DNA of 19,314 bases from Balneolales bacterium (lineage in GTDB: Bacteria; Bacteroidota; Rhodothermia; Balneolales; Natronogracilivirgulaceae), in the NCBI GenBank assembly GCA_007116685.1, contig SKIC01000301.1, forward strand, positions 1 to 19,314. Reading direction: 5' to 3'. Numbering within the stretch: the stretch's first letter is position 1; every line of letters begins with the position of its first letter. Made by a program: the position numbers and the translations under genes. Of the stretch, positions 7,620 through 16,700 are shown piece after piece. Below the pieces are notes generated by a model. It had not been told where the DNA came from. It ran no database searches and saw only the letters and a list, made by a program, of their open reading frames with translations.

Positions 7620-8822
7620 TTATTTGATACTTGCTTTTTCTTCTGCAACAGCCTCTTTTAGTGCCACAAGCAAAGCCGTTAACTCAAGTCTTGTAATGGG
7701 AATTGGCGGCACTAATCGCATCACATTTCCGGATGCGCAGTTTGTAAGTATCCCCTTATGAAGCATTTTCTCTACCACTCCAGCACCCGGAAAAGACAAC
7801 TCCACTCCAATCATGAGTCCCATTCCGCGCACGTCGGTGATGGCATCCTCGGTTTCTGCCCAGTTTCGCAATTCGCTCATAAACCATTCGCCATCAACGG
7901 CTGCTTTTCTTATGAGTTTCTCGTCTTTAATAATATCCAGCGTTTCTAAAGCCGCTCGCGTTGCCAGAGGGTTTCCTCCAAATGTAGTTCCATGCTGACC
8001 ATAATCCAGCGCCTTACTCACTTTTTCTTTGGCAACTACAGCTCCGATTGGGAATCCGCCACCCAAGCCCTTTGCCAAAGCAACGATATCCGGTACAATT
8101 CCATAATGCTCGTAAGCAAGCATTTTCCCTGTGCGGGCAATTCCGCATTGGATTTCGTCAATAATTAGAAGCACATCGTGTTTATCACACAATTTTCGGA
8201 CGGCTTTGAGATATTCTTTTTCTGCCGGAACAATGCCGCCTTCTCCCTGAACAGTTTCCAGCATGATGGCTACGGTTTGGTCATCAACAACCTTAGTAAG
8301 AGCCTCAATATCGTTAAAGGGAACTTGCTTAAAGCCCGGCAACATTGGTTCAAAACCTTCCTGATACTTTTTCTTTCCGGCAGAAATTGCACCTAAGGTT
8401 CTGCCGTGAAAACAACCGTCCATAGTTATAATGGGTCCGGATTTCCCTTTAGTGTGCCCATACTTTCTGGCTGATTTAATAGCTCCTTCAATGGCCTCAG
8501 CACCACTATTGCAAAAGAAAGCACGGTCCAAGCCCGTGAGTTTTACCAATCGTTTTGCTAATTCCACTTGAGGCTTTGAGGTATAAAAATTGGAGATGTG
8601 CATCAATGTACCGGACTGGTCTGCAATAGCTTTCACCAAACGGGGATGACAATGACCGATATTATTTACAGCAATACCGGCCAATGCGTCGATATATTCC
8701 CGGCCTTCTGCATCCCAAACACGCGAACCAAGACCTTTTTCCAGCGTGATGGGATATCTTTTATATAATTCGAAGTGAACTTTTTGGTCCTCTTTATGAG
8801 GCGTTTTTGAAAATAATTTCAT
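7620..8822 (-). CDS. argD: Acetylornithine aminotransferase ArgD
   Basis: This is a PLP-dependent class-III aminotransferase that converts N-acetylglutamate semialdehyde to N-acetylornithine using glutamate. Starting at ATG 8822 gives 400 residues. Using numbering from a TTG one codon earlier, the PLP lysine is K252 (ALAKGLGGGFPIGA) and the PLP-pyridine aspartate is D223 (LLIIDEIQCGIARTG). The phosphate-binding NSGAEAIEGAIK (106-117) and HGRTLG motifs are also intact. I prefer the ATG because it forms a TGATG overlap with the argB stop, a usual coupling arrangement, while the TTG has no support. Some ArgD proteins also act in lysine synthesis (DapC activity); the sequence does not settle this. 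Confidence 0.95.
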   Translation of the reverse strand: MKLFSKTPHKEDQKVHFELYKRYPITLEKGLGSRVWDAEGREYIDALAGIAVNNIGHCHPRLVKAIADQSGTLMHISNFYTSKPQVELAKRLVKLTGLDRAFFCNSGAEAIEGAIKSARKYGHTKGKSGPIITMDGCFHGRTLGAISAGKKKYQEGFEPMLPGFKQVPFNDIEALTKVVDDQTVAIMLETVQGEGGIVPAEKEYLKAVRKLCDKHDVLLIIDEIQCGIARTGKMLAYEHYGIVPDIVALAKGLGGGFPIGAVVAKEKVSKALDYGQHGTTFGGNPLATRAALETLDIIKDEKLIRKAAVDGEWFMSELRNWAETEDAITDVRGMGLMIGVELSFPGAGVVEKMLHKGILTNCASGNVMRLVPPIPITRLELTALLVALKEAVAEEKASIK

Positions 8823-9637
8823 CAAGGTAAAATTTGTGTTCCAAATGATTTTTTATGGATAAAAAAGTCTTCCAGACTGTTTTGTTTTGTTCCGTTTAAA
8901 ATTACTGCTCGTCTTGCTCCGGATTGCAAGGCATGACGGCAAGAATCTATTTTGGGAATCATACCGCCCTGAATAAAACTACTGTCTTCATCAAGCTCTC
9001 CCAGGCTTACAGAAGAAAGTAAACTTCCGGGATTATTAATGTCTTTTCTCAATCCGTCAATATCCGTCAGTACTACATAAGCATCTGCCTGCAAAGCACC
9101 CGCCATGCTGCCTGCAAAAACATCTGCATTTACATTATAGGTTTCGCCATCGTTTTTGCCAATAGAAACCGGCGAACAAACCGGCAAAAATCCATTATTT
9201 AGTAATAAGCGAATCAAATCCGGTGTGATTTCCGGTGCATTTCCCACAAATCCTATATCAACGGTTTCCGTTCGTCCATCAGGTAGTATTCTTTTGTGAT
9301 ATCTCTTTTCAACGAGAGCCATTCCGGCATCTTTACCGCTAATTCCAACTGCTTTACAATCAAAGGAAAGTAATCCGGAAACCAGCGCTTTGTTTACTGT
9401 CCCCGAAAGAGCCATTTCTACAAAACTCATAGTTACGGCATCTGTAACGCGATGACCATCCTCAAATCGGAATGAAATCCCACTCTGGTCCAAAATTTCT
9501 TTAATTGCCGGACCGCCGCCGTGTACCAACACCACTTCTATACCGCTTCTGAATAGCTTAGCGATGCTTTCCAATACTTGTTTTTGGACTGTTTTATTAG
9601 TCATGGCATTACCGCCATATTTGATCACAATCGTCAT
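8822..9637 (-). CDS. argB: Acetylglutamate kinase ArgB
   Basis: ArgB phosphorylates N-acetylglutamate with ATP, the usual control point of the pathway. The 271-residue product has the amino-acid-kinase motifs: IKYGGNAM (5-12, substrate/phosphate Lys6), VHGGGPAI (38-45), GHRVTDAVTM (61-70), NVNADVFAGSMAGAL (168-182) and GGMIPKID (224-231, ATP-side Lys229). The protein begins directly at the first beta strand. It lacks the extra N-terminal helix that arginine-inhibited hexameric kinases use as a sensor. An in-frame stop three codons upstream of ATG 9637 excludes an unannotated extension. It is the first gene of the operon; its last codon overlaps the argD start by one base. Confidence 0.95.
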   Translation of the reverse strand: MTIVIKYGGNAMTNKTVQKQVLESIAKLFRSGIEVVLVHGGGPAIKEILDQSGISFRFEDGHRVTDAVTMSFVEMALSGTVNKALVSGLLSFDCKAVGISGKDAGMALVEKRYHKRILPDGRTETVDIGFVGNAPEITPDLIRLLLNNGFLPVCSPVSIGKNDGETYNVNADVFAGSMAGALQADAYVVLTDIDGLRKDINNPGSLLSSVSLGELDEDSSFIQGGMIPKIDSCRHALQSGARRAVILNGTKQNSLEDFFIHKKSFGTQILP

Positions 9638-9861
9638 GAAATTTTAATTAGCGCTTTTGAATTTTCAACCTATAAAAAAATGACTTTAAAATTATTTAAT
9701 CAACGATTTTAGAGGAACTTTACAATTACATTCAGATATAACAAAGTAGCAGAGAAGCATAACATTCCAAACTAATCGAGAATTAATTCTACTATTTCTG
9801 ATTATTTAAAAAAACTAATGCTACAAGTCTGCAAAACTCACTATATTGAGCACCTATCAGG
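9638..9861. promoter_or_regulatory. Divergent intergenic region between argB and the ankyrin gene
   Basis: This 224-bp AT-rich spacer must hold the argBDCJ promoter (minus) and probably that of the ankyrin/plsC genes (plus). Two symmetric sites stand out. One is the perfect 12-bp palindrome AGAATTAATTCT at 9779-9790. The other is TTGAA-TT-TTCAA (9657-9668), about 20 bp upstream of argB. Either could bind a regulator. Neither has the half-site spacing of the known ArgR box (TGAAT-N4-ATTCA), so arginine control is not demonstrated. I see no full-consensus TAnnTTTG on either strand; TATTTCTG near 9793 is one base off. Confidence 0.4.
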
Positions 9862-10179
9862 ATGACCACACTATTTCCAACACATACAGAACTCATGAGA
9901 GCCGTTTATTCCGGCAACACCGCTTTGGTTGAGCGAATTATTCGGCGCGCCTGTCCATTTATCGATGAAACTAACGACAAGGGACAGACTGCACTCATGC
10001 TAGCTGCTATTTACGGTCAAGAAGATATCTGCCGTCTCTTACTTCAGTCTGGTGCATCCATCCATATCCAGGATTACCAAGGCAACAGTGCCTACAAATA
10101 TGCGCGTTTGAATATGCGATACAGTATCCTCAGGATTTTTGACAAGCATCTTGAGTTTGATTTAGATACCGTTCTTTGA
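9862..10179 (+). CDS. Small ankyrin-repeat protein
   Basis: The 105-residue protein is made almost entirely of ankyrin repeats. Repeat 1 is about 8-38 (TELMRAVYSGNTALVERII). Repeat 2 is a near-consensus unit at 39-71 (KGQTALMLAAIYGQEDICRL, then LLQSGASIHIQD). A degenerate capping repeat lies at 72-97 (YQGNSAYKYARLNMRYSIL). There is no signal peptide or membrane segment, so it is likely a cytosolic protein-binding module. Its partner is unknown. It is the first plus-strand gene after the divergent region and lies 52 bp before plsC, with which it may be co-transcribed. Three repeats is below the usual number for a stable ankyrin stack, but stand-alone bacterial proteins of this size exist. Confidence 0.85.
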   Translation: MTTLFPTHTELMRAVYSGNTALVERIIRRACPFIDETNDKGQTALMLAAIYGQEDICRLLLQSGASIHIQDYQGNSAYKYARLNMRYSILRIFDKHLEFDLDTVL

Positions 10180-10231
10180 TTGAGAACTCTCCTTACCTAT
10201 CTTCTGTCAACTAATTATTAGCTAAGTGATT

Positions 10232-11011
10232 ATGACAGAAGCATTCAGACCAAATCTTGCTGATTATCTCCGATCCGGAATTCTCATAATCTGGTTCCTA
10301 TTTATTTTATTCGCAATCATGCTGATTGTAGTCCCCTTAACCATTCTGACTTGGGGCAAAGCAACCAATTGGATGATTAAAAATCTGGGATATATCATTG
10401 GCGCGTCTTGCTTATGGGTGCTCAATATCAAATTGGATATCAATTATGCCGAAGGTAAAAAACCAGAAGGACCTGCTGTTTTTCTAATAAATCATAGCTC
10501 AACGCTGGATTTATTTGTGCTGCTCGCTATCCAAATGCCAAATATTCGCTTTGTTGCCAAAAAAGAGTTTCAATACAATCCGCTTTTTTTCGTGCTTGGC
10601 AATCTAACAGGACAAATTTTTATAGACCGCTCAAATTCGGAATCTGCTGTACGTAAATTACATGATGAAATAGAGCGAGTTAAACGCAAGAATTTGTCGG
10701 TATTATTTGCTCCGGAAGGTAGCCGAACACATCCGGGCGTCATCGGCCCTTTCAAGAGAGGTGCATTTAGAATGGCGATTGATTTAGGATATCCGATTGT
10801 GCCGGTTTATATAGAAAATGCCAAAAAACTGTGTCCCGGAGCCGCTATGCTTGCAAAATCGGGTACGATTACTGTCACTTTTCAGGAGACTATATCTACT
10901 GAAAATTGGTCACACAAAACGCTGCCTGCTCATATAAAGGAAACCCGAGATCGATATTTAGACTGGGCCGGAGTAACCGAAGATATTCCCGAAGCTGAGT
11001 TAACTGTTTAA
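10232..11011 (+). CDS. plsC: 1-acyl-sn-glycerol-3-phosphate acyltransferase (PlsC family)
   Basis: Membrane acyltransferases of this family add the second fatty acyl chain to lysophosphatidic acid in phospholipid synthesis. The 259-residue protein has N-terminal hydrophobic segments (about 15-40 and 52-65). The catalytic HX4D box is NHSSTLD, with His88 and Asp93. Block 2 is around KKEFQYNP...IFIDR, and the substrate-binding block 3 is PEGSR (161-165). A further conserved block is the YPIVPVYI stretch. I chose ATG 10232 over a GTG two codons earlier; neither has a Shine-Dalgarno. PlsC is the most likely role, but paralogues acylating other lipids (for example ornithine lipids) share these motifs, so the symbol is at family level. 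Confidence 0.85.
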   Translation: MTEAFRPNLADYLRSGILIIWFLFILFAIMLIVVPLTILTWGKATNWMIKNLGYIIGASCLWVLNIKLDINYAEGKKPEGPAVFLINHSSTLDLFVLLAIQMPNIRFVAKKEFQYNPLFFVLGNLTGQIFIDRSNSESAVRKLHDEIERVKRKNLSVLFAPEGSRTHPGVIGPFKRGAFRMAIDLGYPIVPVYIENAKKLCPGAAMLAKSGTITVTFQETISTENWSHKTLPAHIKETRDRYLDWAGVTEDIPEAELTV

Positions 11012-11298
11012 CAGGTAAATGGCTGCAAACCAAATTCGGATAGCCGCATTAGTAACCACGGGCTGCCGCAATATCGAATGAAGTAAAATCTATGAGGCAC
11101 TTCTTTAGAGAAATTTAGAACCGATTTTATAAAAAGGCGGCTGTCCAAAACGGGAACAAGACCTACATTTTCCTGACCTATTCTTATAAGTATGTTTCAT
11201 TAATACCTGCTTCACACTCATATCGTATCATATTGATAGTTTTTAATAAAATTTCATTCCTATACAGAGCTCTTCGTGTTCTTTATATTTAAAACTTT
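11012..11298. other. Intergenic region upstream of the porphyrinogen oxidase gene
   Basis: This 287-bp gap contains no convincing ORF. An imperfect inverted repeat (ATTCGGATA at 11034-11042 with TATCGAAT at 11072-11079) follows plsC, but lacks a T-run and is too loose to call a terminator. AT-rich DNA from about 11160 onward probably holds the promoter for the next gene; TATATTTA near 11284 is one base off the -7 consensus but too close to the ATG to be persuasive. Confidence 0.35.
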
Positions 11299-12663
11299 AT
11301 GGCGCACATCGTAATTATTGGAGCAGGAATTAGTGGTCTAACTACGGCCTGGTATTTACAAAAAAAGGGGCATCGCGTCACGCTTCTGGAAAAAAAGAGT
11401 CGGGCAGGCGGACCCATATCCACAGTACAGGAAGATGGTTGGATTGCCGAAGAAGGGCCGGGGACTTTGCTTGAGGTCTCCGAGCACGTTCGGAACTTGA
11501 TACAAGATGCGGGATTGGAAAACGAAGTTCTACTAAGTAACCCCAAGGCAAAAAAACGATTTATTGCATTTCAAAAAAAGCCGGTCAGCTTACCCTCTTC
11601 CATAAAAAGTGCCATTTCAACACCATTACTCCACTGGAATTCCAAACTTCGTTTTCTGAAAGAACCATTTATTGGTCCTGCAAAGTCGGAAGATGAAACA
11701 CTGGCAGATTTTGTGCGACGACGATTAGGAGCCGAAGCTCTTGAACGCTTTATCAATCCCTTAGTTGGAGGTATTTACGCCGGCGACCCTGAGCGACTTT
11801 CTGCCCGATACGCTTTCCCAAGGCTTTGGAATTTAGAGCAGGAGCATAAGTCACTTATTAGGGGGATGATGAAAGGCGGTCCATCCAAAGATCCGGCAAG
11901 GAAAGAAATCCCCAGAAACAAAGCCCGAATAATCAACTTTAAAAAGGGATTAAACCAACTTCCCGAATCTCTATCTAAAAAAATTGAGACGGTAGAATTC
12001 AATGCAGAAGTGACGAAAATTCGAAAGAAATCAACTGGATTTAGCGTTTCTTACGGCGAAAAGGAAATAGATTGCGACGTTTTGGTTTATGCCGGAAGAG
12101 CAACGGGTTTCAGAAATATCTCATTGCCAAAGGAAATAGAAGATTTAAAATCCTTGGATCAGATTGTGCACCCTCCTGTTTGCGTGGTACATCTTGGTTT
12201 TCGGCGTTCAGATATTGCTCACCCCTTGGATGGCTTCGGCGTTTTGATTCCTGCCGTAGAAAAATTTGATATTCTGGGCACCCAATTCAATTCATCACTG
12301 TTCCCAAATCGTACTCCCGGCTCTGATTTTGTACTTACGACGAGTTTCGTGGGGGGAATGAGACAGCCGGAAATGGCGCATCATTCAAATCCGGAAGAAT
12401 TGGTGCTAAAAAATCTCACAAACTTGTTAGGGATAAAAGGGAAACCCGTTTTTTCTCATCACAAACTCTGGCCCAAAGCCATCCCTCAATACGAAATGGA
12501 CTACGGGAAATATGCGTTACTAATGGACGACTCCGAAAAAGCACTCCCAGGTTTTTATCTTGCCGGAAATTATCGCGGCGGAATATCTCTGGGGGACAGC
12601 ATCACAAATGCAGTGATGCTGAGCGAACGTATTGATGCATCGCTGCAGGATTCGTTCATATAA
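11299..12663 (+). CDS. hemG: HemG/HemY-type FAD-dependent protoporphyrinogen (or coproporphyrinogen III) oxidase
   Basis: This flavoprotein removes six electrons from a porphyrinogen late in heme synthesis. The 454-residue product opens with a dinucleotide-binding motif, VIIGAGISGLTTAWYL (GxGxxG at 8-13), followed by LLEKKSRAGGPIST, which contacts FAD. Family signatures include EEGPGTLLE, the ERFINPLVGGIYAGDPERLS block and the closing FAD-binding segment YRGGISLGDSITNAVMLSE. Length matches oxygen-dependent HemY enzymes. The sequence alone does not separate protoporphyrinogen IX oxidase from the coproporphyrinogen oxidase of the coproporphyrin-dependent route; most diderms use the former. No other heme gene is in the window. 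The next gene follows after 20 bp, suggesting a two-gene unit. Confidence 0.88.
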   Translation: MAHIVIIGAGISGLTTAWYLQKKGHRVTLLEKKSRAGGPISTVQEDGWIAEEGPGTLLEVSEHVRNLIQDAGLENEVLLSNPKAKKRFIAFQKKPVSLPSSIKSAISTPLLHWNSKLRFLKEPFIGPAKSEDETLADFVRRRLGAEALERFINPLVGGIYAGDPERLSARYAFPRLWNLEQEHKSLIRGMMKGGPSKDPARKEIPRNKARIINFKKGLNQLPESLSKKIETVEFNAEVTKIRKKSTGFSVSYGEKEIDCDVLVYAGRATGFRNISLPKEIEDLKSLDQIVHPPVCVVHLGFRRSDIAHPLDGFGVLIPAVEKFDILGTQFNSSLFPNRTPGSDFVLTTSFVGGMRQPEMAHHSNPEELVLKNLTNLLGIKGKPVFSHHKLWPKAIPQYEMDYGKYALLMDDSEKALPGFYLAGNYRGGISLGDSITNAVMLSERIDASLQDSFI

Positions 12664-12683
12664 TATTTTTCCAAAACGTAACT

Positions 12684-13487
12684 ATGTCAAACCAAGTAAT
12701 TTCAATAATGGGTTGCGGCTGGCTGGGCTTTCCGCTGGCCGAAAAATTGGTAGAAACCGGCTGGACGGTAAAGGGCTCTACAACAACTAAAGATAAAATC
12801 CAGTTAATGGAGCAGGCCGGAATTATCCCTTTTTACATCACAGCTGACCCAGAACCTGCCGGTGACCGTGTAGATAATTTTTTCCAGGCGGATATTTTAT
12901 TTTGGAATATCCCACCGGGCGTTAGAGGTGGCGAAAAAGACAAGGTGGATTTTCGGAATCAAACAAAATCTATTCTAGAGCATGTAAAAAAAGCAGGTAT
13001 CAAGCATGTAATTTTTGTCTCATCTACTTCTGTTTATCCGGATAAAGCCCAAATTATGACTGAAGAAGATGCAGGTCCTGCAAGTAGTTTATCTGGCGAA
13101 GCCTTGCTGGAAGCTGAGTCACTATTACTGTCTCAAAAGGAATTTAATACGATAATTCTACGCTTGGGTGGTTTATTCGGCGCCGGCAGACATCCTGCCT
13201 ACTATCTGAGTGGCAGAAAAAATGTTTCCAAACCGGAAGCACCCGTAAATATGGTTCACTTGGATGATGTCATCGCAGCTTGCGAAAAAGTTTTAGAAGC
13301 ACTACCCGAGCATCAGGTTTATAATATTGTATCTGATAATCACCCAACCCGCAGAGAGTTTTATACTGAGGCGTGTAAGGAATTAAATCTTGAGGCTCCT
13401 GAATTCGATAACTCTAAAGAAACAGGCAAAAAAATATCCAACGAAAAGATAAAAAAAGAACTCTTTTTCCGTTTCCAAAACAGATAA
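12684..13487 (+). CDS. YeeZ-like NAD(P)-binding Rossmann (atypical SDR) protein
   Basis: The 267-residue protein has a nucleotide-binding Rossmann fold at the N-terminus (ISIMGCGWLGFPLAEKL, GxGxxG at 10-15). It shows the extended-SDR/NAD-epimerase layout: KHVIFVSSTSVYP (108-119 region), LRLGGLFGAGRHP and VNMVHLDDVIAACEK. The canonical YxxxK active site is not evident: the Tyr of SVYP has no Lys three residues on, and the segment after it (EDAGPASSLSGEALLEAE) carries no clear Tyr/Lys pair. This fits the atypical YeeZ-like group, for which a reaction is not established. It is probably co-transcribed with the porphyrinogen oxidase gene 20 bp upstream, but a functional link to heme is only inference. 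Confidence 0.75.
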   Translation: MSNQVISIMGCGWLGFPLAEKLVETGWTVKGSTTTKDKIQLMEQAGIIPFYITADPEPAGDRVDNFFQADILFWNIPPGVRGGEKDKVDFRNQTKSILEHVKKAGIKHVIFVSSTSVYPDKAQIMTEEDAGPASSLSGEALLEAESLLLSQKEFNTIILRLGGLFGAGRHPAYYLSGRKNVSKPEAPVNMVHLDDVIAACEKVLEALPEHQVYNIVSDNHPTRREFYTEACKELNLEAPEFDNSKETGKKISNEKIKKELFFRFQNR

Positions 13488-13718
13488 TGAACCTAAACTG
13501 AAATACGATAATATTTTTTTGCATTAATACATTTTTTTACTAGAAGGCTATTTGCGAGAACGCTTTAAAGAACTATATTACATATACCTGTAAATTATCA
13601 CCTATTGACAAAATTGGTTGTTTATTAGAGACTCGACTGAACAAGCCCCTTTCATTCAAGCCTCGTAAAATCATCTACATCGGACTCGGGATTAGAACGG
13701 GATTCAAATAAGTTTTAT
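13488..13718. other. Intergenic region upstream of the giant T9SS protein
   Basis: This 231-bp AT-rich spacer has no ORF of note. It contains a T-run (about 13512-13519) and a TTGACA (about 13604-13609), but no matching -10 or clear TAnnTTTG element. The promoter of the giant surface-protein gene is expected here but I cannot pinpoint it. Confidence 0.35.
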
Positions 13719-16700
13719 ATGAAATCACTCCTACAAAAATTCGCTTTGGCGTTCATAGCGGTTTTTCTGCTGTTAATAAACAATGCAAACTATGTGTTTG
13801 CACAGGTTGATAGCGACAACAACCCGGATAAAGTTACTGTTACCGGTTCAATTAGCCTTGCTCATTTTGAGTCAAATTTGAATGCCCGGTTTACGGACAT
13901 GTTTATAGATTACGTTATCCCGAATAGGCCGGGAAATCCAGACCATACTCCAAATCAAAGTAACTTCACAATTACATTCCCTAATGATTTTGGCATCCCT
14001 TCGTCTATACCAACTTCTTCTTTTCTCTTTAATGGCGTGCCTGCAAATAGTGTAAGCATTGACGTTGGTGGAAGCGAAACAACTATCACTGCTGAAACCC
14101 CACAAGGCTATAACCAACAAACAGTTAGAATCTCTATTTTGGCTAGTGCCGGAATTTCTAACCCACCCAATTCGAATGTTGGAGGTTATACAATTTCAAC
14201 ATTAATGCCCGGTAATAATAATTTACCCGGTTCTGTAACGCTTGAGATAGATGAAGAACCTACATTTGTGAGTCAGGCAGCGGTTACGCCTGCTTCTTCT
14301 ATTGCCGGATTAGGCTCCAGATATGTCATCGAATTTTCTTTGGGTGAATTAGGTGCCATGCCGGCTGGCTCTGAAATTATTCTTCAGTTTGACCCCGCAA
14401 CAGGGATTCCCGACAACACAAACATCGGCGGAATTAACTTAAATGGTACTCCTGCAACCAATGTATTAGGAGATGGTAACACCACTCTTAGTATAACTAC
14501 ACCTATAGCATTATCTAATAATCAGGCTGTTATATTAACTATTTCACGGAACGTTGGAATTATTAATCCTAGTCCTCCTGGCACATATTTTGCAGAAGTA
14601 AGCACTTCAGCTGAACCAACTCCAGTCACGAGTTCTGGAATCTCTTATTCGGACCCAGAAAGCTTGTCATTCAGTGCTATTTTACTTTCAGATAACAGAG
14701 TTAATGCTACTTCAGGGTATGAGATTGAGTTTGTTACCGGTAGCGGATCGGCACTTTTTGGTGAAGCTGATAAAATTGTTTTTGATTTTCCTGAAAACAC
14801 TTTAATTCCACCAACAATCAACAATAGTAGAGTTTCTATCAGTGTAGCTGGGGGCTTCTCGGATAATCCCAGCAATATCTCTATTGATGGAAACAGAGTT
14901 AAGCTAACTACACCATTTGACATTCCCGGCGGATCAGAAGTTGTAGTTAATTTCTCACCATTAGCAGGTGTTCAGAATCCATCACAAACAATAAATCCTG
15001 ATCCAATTTCTGACAATTATATTCTAACTGCCTTCACAGAAAATGCAGCGGAGCAAATAGTAGATGCAGCTACACCATCTAACCCCTATGTCATTTTAGA
15101 CTCAGGATCAAACATAAATTCAGTTGAAGTTGCAGCTTCTGGTAACCAAGGAGCTCCAGGAACTTATGATATCAGCTTTTCCACCGGAGACAGAGGACGA
15201 ATTGAAGAAGATGTAAGCACAATCACTGTTCGCTTTGGTTCTGGAACAACTTTCCCTGCTAACTTAAATGATATTTCAGCTAGTATAGACTCTACTAATG
15301 TAACGCAGTTTGAGGAGACAGGGACTACAGGGCGAGAATTAACATTTACCTTGCCTAGTGGAGTATTGATTGGTAATAATGCATCTGTTGAGATGGAAAT
15401 ATCTGGAGTTATAAATCCAGATGATGGTGGAACTAAAAATCTAGCTGTTAAAACTTCTGCAGAACCAACCTTTATTACTTCTAATGATTATAGCTTTGGG
15501 GCTGGTACGTTCACTGTAACCAGAGCTGAGCCTTCAGATTTACAGGTTAATGATGAGAATGTAGAATTTGAAATACGCCTTAATAATAATTTTAATCTAC
15601 AAGCAAATACTGCTTCTGTATTCTTAAGATTTCCGTCCGGCACAGTAATTCCGGAAACAATACCAACGGGCGCTATCAATGTTACAAGTGGAAACGCAAA
15701 TAATGTTGAGGAGGTCATAAGATTAACCGACCGAACAATTCAAGTACGATTAAGCAGGAATGGAAATGGTGATGGTACTTTTGGGGGACTTGATATTGCT
15801 GCCTCAGCAGGAATTAGAAACACATCAATTCCCGGCGAATACACCATGCAAGTTTGGACGACCAATGCTCCAAACCAACGAAGTGGCCCATCTTTTACAC
15901 TAACTTCTCGTAATTCAGATCTTGTTACTTCCGGTTCAGTTACTTCGAACCCAAATGTTGAAGAATTCAAAAATCCTGAATTTACTATTTCTTTCACTAC
16001 CGGATCCAATGGCCGATTACGAGGTGGTACCAGTGTTGGTTCAAACACAATAACTGTGCAATATCCAGCTGAATTTGATTTACCTGCAAGTATCACGAAC
16101 ACAGAAATAACGGTAAATTCCCAATCTGCAAGTTCTGTTTTTGTCAATACTTCTGAAAATACTATTACAGTTGGCATGCCTGCCGGACTTACTATTGAAA
16201 ACAATCAATTAGTAACTTTAAAAATTCTACCCGGTGCTGGTATTGCAAACCCTTCTATTGCTCCTGAATCAGAAAGCGAAGTTTTCCCAATAGGTGTACG
16301 CACTAATGCAGACAATGGCGGTTTTGTAACTGAAAATCTGACAATTACAGAATCTGCACCACTTACAATAACTTCTTTAAGTCTAAACAATGTGCTAGGC
16401 ACTAATGATGTCACATCTTATTCAATAAGATTCAGAACCGGAACCGGTCAGGTAATTGCATCCCCACCCCAGGGTGTCGTACAACTTCGTTTTGATGAAA
16501 AGGTTGGCCTTCCCAACAGCATACTTAATGAACATATTCGTATAAATAACATAAACTCACAGGGTATTTCAGTTTCGGGACAAACAATATCAATTATAGT
16601 TCCACAAGAATTGGCTGCACTAGATGAACATAGAATTAACATTAGTGCAGAAGCCGGAATTATACATCCATACGAACCTGGTGATTACACTATCACACTC

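Noticed and set aside
9650..9800. Canonical ARG box upstream of argB
   Set aside because: The dyads present have 2-nt spacing between GAA(T) and (A)TTC halves rather than the 4-nt core of known ArgR boxes.
11034..11079. Imperfect inverted repeat after plsC as terminator or small RNA
   Set aside because: About 8 bp with a bulge and no T-run; no conserved RNA structure recognised.
15740..16204. 154-codon minus-strand ORF inside the modular surface protein
   Set aside because: It arises from the Thr/Asn/Ser-rich codons of the plus-strand repeats, with no start context or recognisable domain.
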